From Actinotignum schaalii FB123-CNA-2 (GTDB lineage Bacteria; Actinomycetota; Actinomycetes; Actinomycetales; Actinomycetaceae): DNA of 64,000 bases. Below the pieces are notes generated by a model. It ran no database searches. It was not told the DNA's origin and saw only the letters and a program-made list of their open reading frames with translations. Numbering within the stretch: the first letter of the stretch is position 1; every line of letters begins with the position of its first letter. This document shows, in pieces, positions 46,015-54,968 of this stretch. The stretch lies in assembly GCF_000411135.1 (NCBI RefSeq), contig NZ_KE150262.1:1090824-1154823 (forward strand), in the 5' to 3' direction. The position numbers and the translations under genes are program-made.

Positions 46015-46429
46015 ACCGCGGGTAACTGCCCAGCGGATCGCCATTTCGAAGATGGTGGAAACGATCCCGGAATTTGTTTCCGCCCAGGAGCTCCACGAAA
46101 AGCTCTCCCGGGAGGGCCGGCGCATCGGCCTCGCCACCGTCTATCGCACCTTGCAGGCCATGGCGGAGGAAGGGATTCTCGACACCATGCAGGAGGGTAC
46201 CGAAACCCTCTATCGCTATTGCGAAACCGAAGAACACCACCACCATCTCATGTGCCGGCGCTGCGGGAAAACCGTGGAAATTACACTCGAAGGTGCCGAA
46301 GATTGGGTGCGTTCCATCGCCACGGCCAACGGATTCTCGGATGTGGACCACACTCTTGAACTCATTGGACTCTGTTCCGATTGTGCCGCGCAAACATCCG
46401 GGCGGAGCCGGGAAGGAACGGATCGCTGA
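46001..46429 (+). CDS. zur: Zinc uptake regulator, Fur family (Zur)
   Basis: This Fur-family repressor (142 residues) has a winged helix (RVTAQRIAISKMVETIPEFVSAQELHEKL, IGLATVYRTLQAMAEEGI). The sensor part contains CETEEHHHHLMCRRCGKTVEI and a final CSDC, giving the structural zinc Cys residues. Position at the end of the znuACB operon points to Zur rather than iron-sensing Fur. It probably controls its own operon, but no clear palindrome is seen near 43440. Confidence 0.92.
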   Translation: MNASKPRVTAQRIAISKMVETIPEFVSAQELHEKLSREGRRIGLATVYRTLQAMAEEGILDTMQEGTETLYRYCETEEHHHHLMCRRCGKTVEITLEGAEDWVRSIATANGFSDVDHTLELIGLCSDCAAQTSGRSREGTDR

Positions 46430-46431
46430 GC

Positions 46432-46956
46432 ATGGATTCTTTCTCATTCCTGGCCGGGCGTTCCTTTGCCTTCGTCTATCTTTTCCTTTTCCTTGTTGTT
46501 TCCTTGCGTTCCAGTGCCACCTTCTGGCTGGGGCGCTATGCCGCCTACTTGGTGGCCCGGCAGCGCGAACCGCGCAATCGCCTCGCTTACCGCGCCTGGG
46601 CTTGGGCGCATGACGAACGCGTGATCGCGGCCTCGCAGCGGGTGGCGCGCCGCGGCTGGCCTCTCGTCACCCTCTGCTTCTTCACCATCGGCGTGCAAAC
46701 CGTCATCCTCATCGGTGCCGGGCTTACCCGCATGAGCGGCTGGCGTTTCACCTTGGCCGCGCTGCCCGGCTGGCTGGGGTGGGCAGCGATCTACTCCACG
46801 GTGGGTATGCTCGCCTTGCGAGCGGTGTGGGCAGCTATTTTCGGTAACCCGTGGGGAATTGCCGCAGTGGTGGTGCTGGGCGTCGTCGTCGCATATTTCC
46901 TTTTCGTTTTCCGCACGGGTCGGGACCGCGCGGAAACGGGCGCGGCGGTAGACTAG
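46432..46956 (+). CDS. Multispanning membrane protein, possibly DedA/VTT-like
   Basis: This protein of 174 residues has about four hydrophobic segments (VYLFLFLVVSLRSSATFWLG, WPLVTLCFFTIGVQTVILIG, LAALPGWLGWAAIYS, IAAVVVLGVVVAYFLFVF). RSSATFWLGRYA is reminiscent of the DedA/VTT family pattern but the other motifs are weak, so the assignment is tentative. It starts three bases after zur, so it may be in the same operon. It lies before glyS, where TAGACT at about 46946 could start a separate transcript. Confidence 0.5.
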   Translation: MDSFSFLAGRSFAFVYLFLFLVVSLRSSATFWLGRYAAYLVARQREPRNRLAYRAWAWAHDERVIAASQRVARRGWPLVTLCFFTIGVQTVILIGAGLTRMSGWRFTLAALPGWLGWAAIYSTVGMLALRAVWAAIFGNPWGIAAVVVLGVVVAYFLFVFRTGRDRAETGAAVD

Positions 46957-47001
46957 ACGGGCCACGCATCATCCGGATGCGCGCAATAGAAAGGAACAAC
47001 G

Positions 47002-48399
47002 TTGGCTAAGCCTGCTCCCTCCCGTCTCGATAACGTTATTTCTTTGGCCAAGCGCCGCGGTTTCGTTTTCCCCGCCGGGGAAATTTATGGCGGCACCCGC
47101 TCGGCCTGGGATTACGGCCCGCTGGGAACCGAGCTCAAAGAAAATATTAAGCGCCAGTGGTGGCGGTACATGGTGCAAAGTCGCGATAACGTTGTTGGCA
47201 TTGACTCCTCCATCATTTTGCCGCGAGAAGTGTGGGTGGCATCCGGGCACGTCGGTGTGTTCAACGATCCCCTCATCGAATGCCTCAACTGTCACAAGCG
47301 CCTGCGTATGGATCAGCTCCAGGAAGCCCAGGCCGCGAAAAAGCATATTGACGACCCGGATTCCATTCCTACCTCGGAGCTGGGCTGCCCGCATTGCGGG
47401 GTGAAAGGCCAATGGACCGAGCCGCGCGATTTTAATATGATGCTGAAAACCACCCTCGGCCCGGTGGAAGACGAATCCGGTCTGCACTACCTGCGCCCGG
47501 AAACTGCCCAGGGTATTTTCGTCAACTTCGCGAATGTACAAACCACCTCGCGGAAGAAGCCGCCTTTCGGCATCGGTCAGATCGGCAAGTCTTTCCGCAA
47601 TGAAATCACCCCCGGAAACTTCATTTTCCGCACCCGTGAATTCGAGCAGATGGAACTGGAATTCTTCGTCAAACCCGGTGAGGACGAAGAATGGCACCAG
47701 TACTGGATTGACCAGCGCCTGGATTGGTACAAGAACCTGGGGATCAACCCGGAGCACTTGCGCCTGTACGAACACCCCAAGGAGAAGCTCTCCCATTACT
47801 CCAAGCGCACCGTGGATATCGAGTACAAATTCGGTTTCCAGGGGTCGGATTGGGGTGAGCTGGAAGGCATCGCCAACCGTACCGATTTTGACCTGACCAC
47901 CCATATTAAGCATTCGGGTAAGGATCTGTCCTACTTCGACCAGGCCAGTGGGGAACGCTATGTTCCTTACGTGATTGAGCCCTCGGCGGGGCTCACCCGT
48001 TCGCTTATGGCTTTCCTCGTGGATGCCTACGTGGAAGATGAAGCCCCCAATACCAAGGGCGGGGTAGATAAGCGTACCGTGCTGCGTCTGGATCCGCGCC
48101 TGGCACCCGTCAAGGCCGCGGTGCTCCCGCTCTCGCGTAACGAGAAGCTCACCCCCTTGGCCGCGGATCTTGCCGCGCGCTTGCGGGCCTCGTGGAATGT
48201 TGATTTCGACGACGCCGGGGCGGTCGGGCGCCGCTACCGCCGCCAGGACGAAATTGGCACCCCGTACTGCGTTACCGTGGACTTCGATACCCTCGAGGAT
48301 CAGGCGGTGACGGTGCGTGACCGTGACACCATGGAGCAGGTCCGTATCCCGCTAGAGAAGGTGGAGGGTTTCCTAGCCCAGAAACTGGTGGGCTGCTAA
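47002..48399 (+). CDS. glyS: Glycyl-tRNA synthetase (eukaryotic-like, alpha2)
   Basis: This class II synthetase charges tRNA-Gly. The 465-residue protein has [20 protein letters not shown] near the start. Motif 2 is [20 protein letters not shown], followed by [10 protein letters not shown] and [17 protein letters not shown] near motif 3. The anticodon domain is near the end. The start is TTG at 47002 after AAAGGAAC. It is convergent with the S4 gene and the stop codons overlap. Confidence 0.95.
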   Translation: MAKPAPSRLDNVISLAKRRGFVFPAGEIYGGTRSAWDYGPLGTELKENIKRQWWRYMVQSRDNVVGIDSSIILPREVWVASGHVGVFNDPLIECLNCHKRLRMDQLQEAQAAKKHIDDPDSIPTSELGCPHCGVKGQWTEPRDFNMMLKTTLGPVEDESGLHYLRPETAQGIFVNFANVQTTSRKKPPFGIGQIGKSFRNEITPGNFIFRTREFEQMELEFFVKPGEDEEWHQYWIDQRLDWYKNLGINPEHLRLYEHPKEKLSHYSKRTVDIEYKFGFQGSDWGELEGIANRTDFDLTTHIKHSGKDLSYFDQASGERYVPYVIEPSAGLTRSLMAFLVDAYVEDEAPNTKGGVDKRTVLRLDPRLAPVKAAVLPLSRNEKLTPLAADLAARLRASWNVDFDDAGAVGRRYRRQDEIGTPYCVTVDFDTLEDQAVTVRDRDTMEQVRIPLEKVEGFLAQKLVGC

Positions 48400-48632
48400 A
48401 GGCTCGTAACTCGTACGCGCAGCGCGCCGCGCGGCTGGGCGAGGGCAACCACATCGCCGTCGCGCAGTGCGCTGCCGCGTCGGGTTTCTACCCGACCGTT
48501 CACGCTAATATCGCCTGCCTCAATAAGTTCGCGGGCTTCGGCGCCCGAAGCAGCCAGCGATGCTAATTTCACGAACTGGCCGAGTTTAATCGGCAAACGA
48601 ACCTCGATGTTGGGGATATCAGCTTCGGTCAC
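48396..48632 (-). CDS. Small S4 RNA-binding domain protein
   Basis: The 78-residue protein is a single S4 domain ([40 protein letters not shown]), similar to the YbcJ/RlbA type. The domain binds structured RNA; the target is unknown. GTG at 48632 follows AAAGGACC on the reverse strand. The last four bases overlap the convergent glyS stop. Confidence 0.85.
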   Translation of the reverse strand: MTEADIPNIEVRLPIKLGQFVKLASLAASGAEARELIEAGDISVNGRVETRRGSALRDGDVVALAQPRGALRVRVTSL

Positions 48633-48731
48633 GATGGTCCTTTCACGTGGGCGGAGTGCTGCCTTCTACTTTAGCGCGGCGCTGCTAGCATAATGACCGT
48701 GCCCGCGGCCGGGCACGGAGGGAGAACACGT

Positions 48732-49964
48732 ATGGATGCACTGCCGGTGATTTTCGGTAATGAGGTGGAAGCCTATAGTTTTGCGCGGCTTTTCCACGAG
48801 ACTTACGGGGTGAATTCGCTCGTCGTCGCCGAATACCCGCGCGGGCATATCAATAATTCCTCTATCCTCTCGGTGCGGTACTGTGAACGCCACATTATGG
48901 AGGACGAAGAAAAATTCGTGGCGTTGCTCAATTCTTTGGCCGCGGAGTTCGCGGACCGGACCCTCATCTGCCTCGTCAATGTTGATGAAGGCGTGGATGT
49001 GATTGTGCGCAACCGGCACCGTCTGGCTTCTAACTGGTTCTTCCCTTTCGCCGCACCGGAGGTCGTGGACCTGGCGAATTCGAAAGAGGCGATGGCTCAG
49101 GTGTACGAAAAGGTGGGGGAGGCGGCCCCGCGGCGCGCCGTCGTACATCTTTCCCAACCCGATACCTGGGATGCGGCGCTCACCACGCTGCCCTTCCCCA
49201 TTGTCGTCAAACCCGCGCGCGCCGATAACCCCACTTCGCTTTACGCCACAGGCCTGAAAAAGGTGGAGGTATTCGACGACGCCGCAGCAGCCCGCGCGAA
49301 ATTTGCCACGCTTGCCGGACGCCAGGTCGATATTGACCTCATCGCTCAAGAACTTATTCCGGGGGATGACACCACCCAGTGGGTTGTCAACGGGTATATC
49401 GATTCGCGCGGGCACCTCAGCGCGATTGGCTCGGGGAGGGTATTGCTGGGGCTGCATGAGCCTTCGCTGATCGGTAATGCCGGGATTATCCTCACGGATC
49501 CGGATGGTTTCCTGACCGAGCGGGCCGAACGGATCGTGCGCGAGGTGGGCCTGCGCGGCTTCTTCTCCATGGACGTGAAAATTGATCCGCGTACCGGCCG
49601 GGCCTACTGGTTGGACCTCAACCCGCGGGCCGGGCGCGGGCACTACTACCTCAAGGTGGGCGGGGTGAATCTGGCGCGTGCCCTGATGGCGGATATCGCC
49701 GGGGAAACCGCGCCACTCCAGCGGGTCAATCGCGCCGGGATTTTCGCGATTATTCCCGCGTGGCTGGCGGGGCGCCGCTACCTGCGCGATCCGCAGCTGG
49801 CCGCGGAAGTGCGGCGGGTGCGCCGGCAGGGCCCGGTGGTTAACCCCATTGCCTATAGCAAGGACCGCCACCTTAAACGCACTGTTTTCCGGATGCTTTC
49901 CGATATCCGCGCGGTTCAGAAGATGCGGCGCTTCTATCCGCATCCCACCGAATCTGGATTCTAA
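48732..49964 (+). CDS. ATP-grasp ligase, carboxylate-amine ligase type (D-Asp ligase-like)
   Basis: This 410-residue ATP-grasp protein forms an amide bond between a carboxylate and an amine. N-terminal PVIFGNEVEAYSFARLFHE, FPIVVKPARADN (ATP lysine) and the metal site LDLNPRAGRGHYYLKVGG at about residues 293-310 are seen. It resembles D-aspartate ligase of the Enterococcus and Lactococcus type, which adds D-Asp to lysine in the peptidoglycan stem. It is followed after 15 bases by murJ and then the FemX fragment, which supports a cell wall role. GGAGGGAG precedes the ATG. D-Asp, D-Glu or another substrate cannot be told apart here. Confidence 0.75.
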   Translation: MDALPVIFGNEVEAYSFARLFHETYGVNSLVVAEYPRGHINNSSILSVRYCERHIMEDEEKFVALLNSLAAEFADRTLICLVNVDEGVDVIVRNRHRLASNWFFPFAAPEVVDLANSKEAMAQVYEKVGEAAPRRAVVHLSQPDTWDAALTTLPFPIVVKPARADNPTSLYATGLKKVEVFDDAAAARAKFATLAGRQVDIDLIAQELIPGDDTTQWVVNGYIDSRGHLSAIGSGRVLLGLHEPSLIGNAGIILTDPDGFLTERAERIVREVGLRGFFSMDVKIDPRTGRAYWLDLNPRAGRGHYYLKVGGVNLARALMADIAGETAPLQRVNRAGIFAIIPAWLAGRRYLRDPQLAAEVRRVRRQGPVVNPIAYSKDRHLKRTVFRMLSDIRAVQKMRRFYPHPTESGF

Positions 49965-49967
49965 GGC

Positions 49968-49973
49968 TAAGCT
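49968..49973 (+). promoter_or_regulatory. -10 box of leaderless murJ
   Basis: TAAGCT ends six bases before the ATG at 49980. The upstream gene stops at 49964, so this may be an internal promoter. Confidence 0.45.
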
Positions 49974-49979
49974 CAAGGC

Positions 49980-51806
49980 ATGCGTTTCTTCCCCCCGCGC
50001 CGCCCGACCGGACGGCATTTTGTGGCTGATCACGGTGCGGATACCCGCCCGGATACGGCGGAATCCGCTGCGGACACTCCCGCTACCTCCGCTGCCGCCG
50101 GCCCCGAGCCGGATACTTCCGCCGCCTCGAGCGAGAATAACGTGAGTGAGAAAAGCGCGAGTGCCGCGCGGGCCTCCATCATTATGTTCTTCGGCACGCT
50201 CGTTTCGCGTATCCTCGGCCTGGTGCGTTCCCCGATTCTCCTCGGCGCGGTGGTGGGTCTGACCTCGCCGGCCGGCAACGCTTTCGGGATCGCCAATAAA
50301 CTCCCCAATCTCATTTACATGATTATTGTGGGGGGCCTGGTCAACGCGGTGCTGGTGCCGGCGATTGTGCGGGCCACCAAACGGGGGGAGAAAGAAGGCG
50401 CCGCTTTTATCAACAAGCTCCTCACCGTGGCGATTGTGGGCCTGGGCGCGGTGACCGTGCTTATTACCCTGGCTGCGCCCGCCGTGGTGAAAGTTATGGC
50501 GGCTACCATGTCCGAGGACTGGTATCGACTCACGGTGGCCTGGGCCTACTGGTGCCTGCCCCAAATTTTCTTCTACGGCATGTACACCGTGATCGGGCAG
50601 ATCCTCAATGCCCGCGAAAACTTCGGGCCCTATATGTGGGCGCCTGCTCTCAATAACGTAGTGGCGGTTCTCGGGATGCTCGCCATCCTCGCTATTTTTG
50701 GTTCGGCCACCCCGGAAGACGCCCTGGAAGCGGGGCGCTGGACAGCCTCCCGGGTGGGCTGGCTCGGAGGTATTTCTACCCTGGGGATCGTCGCCCAGGC
50801 TCTCATTCTCATCTGGCCGCTGCGCCGCCTGGGCATCCATTTCCGTTTCGATTTCCGGTGGCGTAATTCCGGGCTGGGGGCGGCCGGCCGGGCTTCCTGG
50901 TGGATGCTCCTCATGATGGTCACCTCCATTATTCCGACGGCGCTCATCTCCAATGCTGCCGCCGGGGCCTCTGACCGGGCCATTCGCATGGGGATGAATT
51001 CGGAGTACGTTGCGGGTAATTTCGCTTACGATACCGCCTACACTATCTACTCCCTGCCCACCTCCCTTTTCGTGGTTTCCATCGCCACCGCTGTCTTTAC
51101 CCGTATCTCGCGGGCAGCGGCGGACGGAGACCGGGATCGGATGCGCCGCGACGTGTCCCGCACCTTGCGCATCGTCTCCACCATCATGTTCTTGGCCGCC
51201 ATCGGCCTCATGGTTTTCGCGGTGCCCGTCTCCCGCCTCTTCGCTATCACCTCGAGTGCGGAGCAAGCCGTCACCCTCGGGAAAGTGGTGGCCTCCATGG
51301 CCCTCGGGCTTTTCGGGATCGGCGCGGTGAGTGTACTTGACCGTGTCTACTACGCCTTCGAGGACACCCGCGGTGCTTTCCTCATTAGCCTGCCTTTCCA
51401 GGGTGCCTCCTGCGTGCTCACGGTTTTCTGCGCGCTACTCCCGCCCCAGCACGTGGTATGGGCGGTGGGTATTGTGGGCTCACTCGCCAATATTTTTGCG
51501 GTTATCGTGATGCTGTGGCACCTGTCCCCGCGGATGGGTGGGGTCGACGGCGCAGTCCTGACTTCTTTCCATCTCAAACTCCTGGGGATTTCCGGCTTGG
51601 CGGCCGCGGCCGGCTACGGGGCGGCCCGCCTGGTGGGCCCCGTCTTCAGCCCCATGACACCGGCTCAGGCCCTCCTGGGCCTCATCGTGGGAGGAAGCGT
51701 TATGGTGCTGGTGTACGTGGGAGGTATGAAGCTGGCAAAAATGGAAGAAATCGACGTGCTCTTCCGCCCCGTGGTTAAGATTTTGGCCCGTTTGCGCCGC
51801 CGCTAA
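49980..51806 (+). CDS. murJ: Lipid II flippase MurJ
   Basis: MurJ moves lipid II across the membrane. The 608-residue protein has a low-complexity polar N-terminal region of about 60 residues, then the MurJ/MviN fold with 14 or so helices: SIIMFFGTLVSRILGLVRSP, NLIYMIIVGGLVNAVLVPA, YFGMYTVIGQ-type parts, and VSVLDRVYYAFEDTRGAFLI. The extended N-terminus is common in actinobacterial MurJ. No kinase-like domain is fused at the C-terminus, unlike in Mycobacterium. It lies between the ATP-grasp ligase and femX. Confidence 0.93.
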   Translation: MRFFPPRRPTGRHFVADHGADTRPDTAESAADTPATSAAAGPEPDTSAASSENNVSEKSASAARASIIMFFGTLVSRILGLVRSPILLGAVVGLTSPAGNAFGIANKLPNLIYMIIVGGLVNAVLVPAIVRATKRGEKEGAAFINKLLTVAIVGLGAVTVLITLAAPAVVKVMAATMSEDWYRLTVAWAYWCLPQIFFYGMYTVIGQILNARENFGPYMWAPALNNVVAVLGMLAILAIFGSATPEDALEAGRWTASRVGWLGGISTLGIVAQALILIWPLRRLGIHFRFDFRWRNSGLGAAGRASWWMLLMMVTSIIPTALISNAAAGASDRAIRMGMNSEYVAGNFAYDTAYTIYSLPTSLFVVSIATAVFTRISRAAADGDRDRMRRDVSRTLRIVSTIMFLAAIGLMVFAVPVSRLFAITSSAEQAVTLGKVVASMALGLFGIGAVSVLDRVYYAFEDTRGAFLISLPFQGASCVLTVFCALLPPQHVVWAVGIVGSLANIFAVIVMLWHLSPRMGGVDGAVLTSFHLKLLGISGLAAAAGYGAARLVGPVFSPMTPAQALLGLIVGGSVMVLVYVGGMKLAKMEEIDVLFRPVVKILARLRRR

Positions 51807-51827
51807 TCAGCTTGGTGGCAGCTGGCC

Positions 51828-51850
51828 GGGCTGCGCCGGCGGCGCAGCCC
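51828..51850. terminator. Hairpin between convergent murJ and femX remnant
   Basis: GGGCTGCGCC (51828-51837) and GGCGCAGCCC (51841-51850) form a perfect 10-bp stem with a three-base loop. There is no T-tract. It lies between the two stop codons. Confidence 0.5.
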
Positions 51851-51891
51851 CGTCGTCGTACCCGGTGCGGCGGGGCTGCGTGCCGGAAGGG

Positions 51892-52236
51892 CTAGATTAA
51901 CGCTCCCGTGAGCTTAGCCTCCGGGCGCAGCGCCAGAGCGAAGGTACCGATGAATTCCTCCACGTTCCCGTTAAGTTTGCGCTTGTATTCGAGCACCGGG
52001 TAATCGGGAGCGGAATTGTCAAAAATGCCGGAAATCCCGAGGGTGTTGTAGGTGGAAATATCGTGGGCCGCCGCCCAGCGCAGCAGGGTGGATTCGACCG
52101 GGTAATCACGGTTATAGGTGGTGAAATCCTTATTGAAGCCGCGGAGCAGCTGCACCAGCTCATCGCCCCAGCGGAAAGCCAGAACTCCGGCAAAAGGCAC
52201 ACTAGTGCCATAACGCTGCGCTAAATCGCGGGCCTC
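51892..52236 (-). pseudogene. femX/femAB, 3' part of IS-interrupted gene
   Basis: This reverse-strand fragment encodes the end of a FemAB-type aminoacyltransferase: FAGVLAFRWGDELVQLLRG, STYNTLGISGIFDNSAPD and PVLEYKRKLNGNVEEFIGTF, typical of the second GNAT-like lobe. The 59 bases at 52178-52236 are the target duplication shared with the 5' part. Joining 54884-53938 to 52177-51892 gives 1233 bases, exactly 411 codons, so the gene was whole before the element entered. The fragment alone lacks a promoter and a likely start. Confidence 0.9.
52178..52236. repeat. Target site duplication, left copy (59 bp)
   Basis: These 59 bases are identical to 53938-53996 and flank the element. Both copies belong to femX. 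The length is far above the 2-12 bases of most insertion sequences but is known for the IS1549/IS1634 group. Confidence 0.93.
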
Positions 52237-52344
52237 CTGAGTCGTGCAACTTTTTGAGGTTTTGGGGTTTTCTCGAGTGTTTGGCCTGGTCAGGGGCTTG
52301 TGGTTGGTGGTTTTGGGTCACTAAAAGGGTGGTGGTGTTTTAGC

Positions 52345-52350
52345 TAGACT
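52345..52350 (+). promoter_or_regulatory. -10 box of leaderless transposase gene
   Basis: TAGACT ends six bases before the ATG at 52357, the same arrangement as in host genes. Confidence 0.5.
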
Positions 52351-52356
52351 GGGATC

Positions 52357-53922
52357 ATGGCGCCATTCCTACGTAAAGTGAGAACCGCCTCTGGTGCCAC
52401 GGCCGTGCAGATAGTGGAAAAACAAGGCCGGGTAAACCGGGTTATCAAACACCTCGGCTCGGCACACGACGAGGCCACACTGGCGGCATTACTCGAGAAA
52501 GGCCGCCAAGAACTGTCCCCGGGCCAGTTGAAACTCGACTTATTCGATAGTGGTAGCCCTGCTAGCCCACGCGCTTCTACCCTGGCTAAACGATCAACAC
52601 TACTGTGGCAAGTCCTCCAGGACGCCTACCGGGTAGTGGGCTTCGAGCAGGCTATTAGAGACAACGTATTCGAGCAGTTGGTTTTAGCCAGAATTGTTGA
52701 ACCGGCCTCGAAAGCCGACACGATCCGTATCCTCGACGAGCTCGGGGTTGAGCACGCGAGTTTGCGTACCATATTCACTACCCTGCGTCGTTGCGCGGAT
52801 AAAGACTACCGATCCCAACTCGCCCGGGCGTGTTTCGACCACGCCACAAAATCCGGGGATTTATCACTGGTGTTGTATGACGTGACTACCTTGTATTTCG
52901 AAGCTGAACGCGAGGACGAGGACGGGGACGCGAATGAGGGATTACGTAAAGTCGGGTACTCGAAAGAAAGACGTGTTGATCCTCAAATCGTGGTGGGTTT
53001 GCTGGTAGACCGTGGCGGGTTTCCTTTGGAGATCGGTTGTTTTGAGGGTAACAAAGCCGAAACTAAAACCATTCTCCCAGTCGTGAAAGGCTTTCAAGCC
53101 CGTCACGGGTTAGATAGTTTCGTGGTGGTAGCAGATGCCGGAATGCTCAGCGCCAACAATCTCAAGGAATTAGACGCAGCCGGGTTCAGGTTCATAGTCG
53201 GGGCCAGGCAAACCAAAGCACCTTACGACCTGGAATCCCATTTCCACTGGCATGGCGCGTCTTTTACTGACGGGCAGATTATCGACACGGTCACGCCCAG
53301 GCATGCCAATACGAAAGTCAATGACAAGTTGAAGGAAGACGAGCCTGTGTGGGATGAGACTATGGTCAAGTCCTGGCGGGCTATCTGGCAGTACTCCGCA
53401 AGGCGAGCCCGCAGGGATGGACTCACCCTGGAAGCCCAACGCCGGCGTGCTATGGAGACGATAGAAGGCGTCAAGCCCGCGCGTAAACCCAGGTTCGTGA
53501 AAACCACTCGTAACGGTTGTAGTTTCGATGAGGTGGCCTTTGAACGCGCCCGGAGACTCGAAGGATTGAAAGGCTATGTCACTAATATCCCGGCCGTGGT
53601 AGCTCCGGCAACGCAAATCGTTGATTCCTACCACGAATTGTGGCACGTGGAACAGTCTTTCCGTATGTCTAAATCGGATTTACGAGCCAGGCCGATATTC
53701 CACCGGAAACGTGAAGCAATCGAAGCGCACCTGACCGTGGTGATGGCGGCTTTGGCTATCTCCCGTTATCTCTACCAGAAAACCGGGGTCACGACTAAAA
53801 AGCTCGTACGCGCGCTACGCCCGATCCAGGAACAAACCATCCTTTATCAAGGCCACGAAATTCGTTCCAGTGATCCCATCCCACCCCAAGCCCAAGAAAT
53901 CCTAGAGAATCTGGGTCACTAA
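52357..53922 (+). CDS. IS1634-family DDE transposase
   Basis: This 521-residue transposase carries the IS4-superfamily features: LVLYDVTTLYFEAE (first Asp), SFVVVADAGMLSANNLKEL (second Asp), FIVGARQTK, and the YREK-type motif YHELWHVEQSFRMSK containing the catalytic Glu, with Leu in place of Arg. The stop TAA lies in the right inverted repeat. No frameshift or stop interrupts it, so the element could be active. Confidence 0.93.
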   Translation: MAPFLRKVRTASGATAVQIVEKQGRVNRVIKHLGSAHDEATLAALLEKGRQELSPGQLKLDLFDSGSPASPRASTLAKRSTLLWQVLQDAYRVVGFEQAIRDNVFEQLVLARIVEPASKADTIRILDELGVEHASLRTIFTTLRRCADKDYRSQLARACFDHATKSGDLSLVLYDVTTLYFEAEREDEDGDANEGLRKVGYSKERRVDPQIVVGLLVDRGGFPLEIGCFEGNKAETKTILPVVKGFQARHGLDSFVVVADAGMLSANNLKELDAAGFRFIVGARQTKAPYDLESHFHWHGASFTDGQIIDTVTPRHANTKVNDKLKEDEPVWDETMVKSWRAIWQYSARRARRDGLTLEAQRRRAMETIEGVKPARKPRFVKTTRNGCSFDEVAFERARRLEGLKGYVTNIPAVVAPATQIVDSYHELWHVEQSFRMSKSDLRARPIFHRKREAIEAHLTVVMAALAISRYLYQKTGVTTKKLVRALRPIQEQTILYQGHEIRSSDPIPPQAQEILENLGH

Positions 53923-53933
53923 AGTTGCACGAC

Positions 53934-54884
53934 TCAGGCCAGAACTCCGGCAAAAGGCACACTAGTGCCATAACGCTGCGCTAAATCGCGGGCCTCGGTT
54001 TCCTGCTTGAGGAGGGAAGCACGCTGGCTGCCGAGCTCCTTGAGGGCTCCCTCCTTTTTGCGGGTGCGCGGCTCAGTGGAATTCTGGGCGATCTGCTCAT
54101 CGAGGCGGGCGATATTCGCGGTGATCTCTTCCAGGTAGGTAGCTGGATGCGCGTAGGCAATCGCGAGGAAAGCGCGCTCAGGGCCCAGCTTTTCCATCAT
54201 CCCGGTATACAGCTGCGCAGAATAATTGGAGATTTCCGCCATCTCGGTGCGTTCGCGCGAGGATTCATAAAGCTGGTGGAAGGTCTGCCATAGCTCAACC
54301 CCGCCGGTATGCACCTCCACACCGTAGCGTCCCACGTGCTTGACCTGCCGGCGCATCGTTTTCGTAAGGGAATCAGCGATCTCCTCGAAACTCTTCCCGG
54401 CAATATCTTTCGTGTAAATAAAATGAATATCGGCCGGGTCATGGGGATCCACGGGAATATGCTGGAACCCGGCCGCGCTCAATTGCCCGATCACCCGCGC
54501 ACCCAGCGGCGAACCAGCAATTTTTGTGGTGTCTTCATAGAAAGCGGCGGGGACATTGGGGGTGATGCGCAGCGCAATCACCCGCTTCTTGGTGGCAAGA
54601 TACGCGGCGAGCTGCGTGAAAAAGAAATCCACCAGCTCGCCGTCCTCCCAATCCAGGGTGGGGCCATTGGTAATAATGGCGCGGGTGAACAGCTTTTTCC
54701 ACGGCTGGTAGGTAATGAGGGCGACGCCCAGCAGCTCCTCGCCCTCGCGCACCCCCACATAATCTACGGTGTCGCCCTGCTCGGTGCGCCACTGACCGTA
54801 TTCAGGAAGCTGGGCGAGGAAGAGACGCGAGCTGTGGCGGGTAGCGGAAGCGTATTCCTCGGCAGTTAGGGTGGTGAAATGCAT
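53934..54884 (-). pseudogene. femX/femAB, 5' part of IS-interrupted gene
   Basis: FemAB-type enzymes use aminoacyl-tRNA to build the interpeptide bridge on lipid II. This fragment encodes the first 316 residues: LFLAQLPEYGQWRTEQGDTV, ALITYQPWKKLFTRAIITNG, and DIHFIYTKDIAGKSFEEIAD. The coiled-coil arm (LEEITANIARLDEQIAQN and GSQRASLLKQETEARDLAQRY) is typical of Fem proteins. It ends in a TGA supplied by the element, so a protein lacking the last 94 or so residues may be made. The promoter looks intact: TAGACT is six bases before the ATG. Confidence 0.9.
53938..53996. repeat. Target site duplication, right copy (59 bp)
   Basis: Identical to 52178-52236. It encodes residues near RDLAQRYGTSVPFAGVLA on the reverse strand. 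Confidence 0.93.
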
Positions 54885-54890
54885 ATATAT

Positions 54891-54896
54891 AGTCTA
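54891..54896 (-). promoter_or_regulatory. -10 box of leaderless femX
   Basis: TAGACT on the reverse strand ends six bases before the ATG at 54884. It faces the promoter of the divergent gene. Confidence 0.55.
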
Positions 54897-54956
54897 ACGA
54901 CGAAGACGGGCAGTCCCGGGAGGAAACACCGGTTCCCACGTGCGGCGGAAGGCCGG

Positions 54957-54962
54957 TAGCCT
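54957..54962 (+). promoter_or_regulatory. -10 box of leaderless YibE/F gene
   Basis: TAGCCT ends six bases before the GTG at 54969, without a ribosome site. Confidence 0.5.
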
Positions 54963-54968
54963 GAAGGC

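Larger units (their letters stand above)
52237..53937. mobile_element. IS1634/IS1549-family insertion sequence, 1701 bp
   Basis: The element has perfect 17-bp terminal inverted repeats, CTGAGTCGTGCAACTTT at 52237-52253 and its complement at 53921-53937, and one transposase gene on the plus strand. The flanking 59-bp duplication is intact in both copies, so insertion seems recent. It lies within femX in the opposite orientation. The left end adds a TGA that stops the femX 5' part. Confidence 0.95.

Noticed and set aside
48666-51266. Reverse-strand reading frame of 866 codons opposite the ATP-grasp gene and murJ
   Set aside because: The His/Arg/Gly-rich product is typical of an antisense shadow, and both sense genes are certain from motifs.
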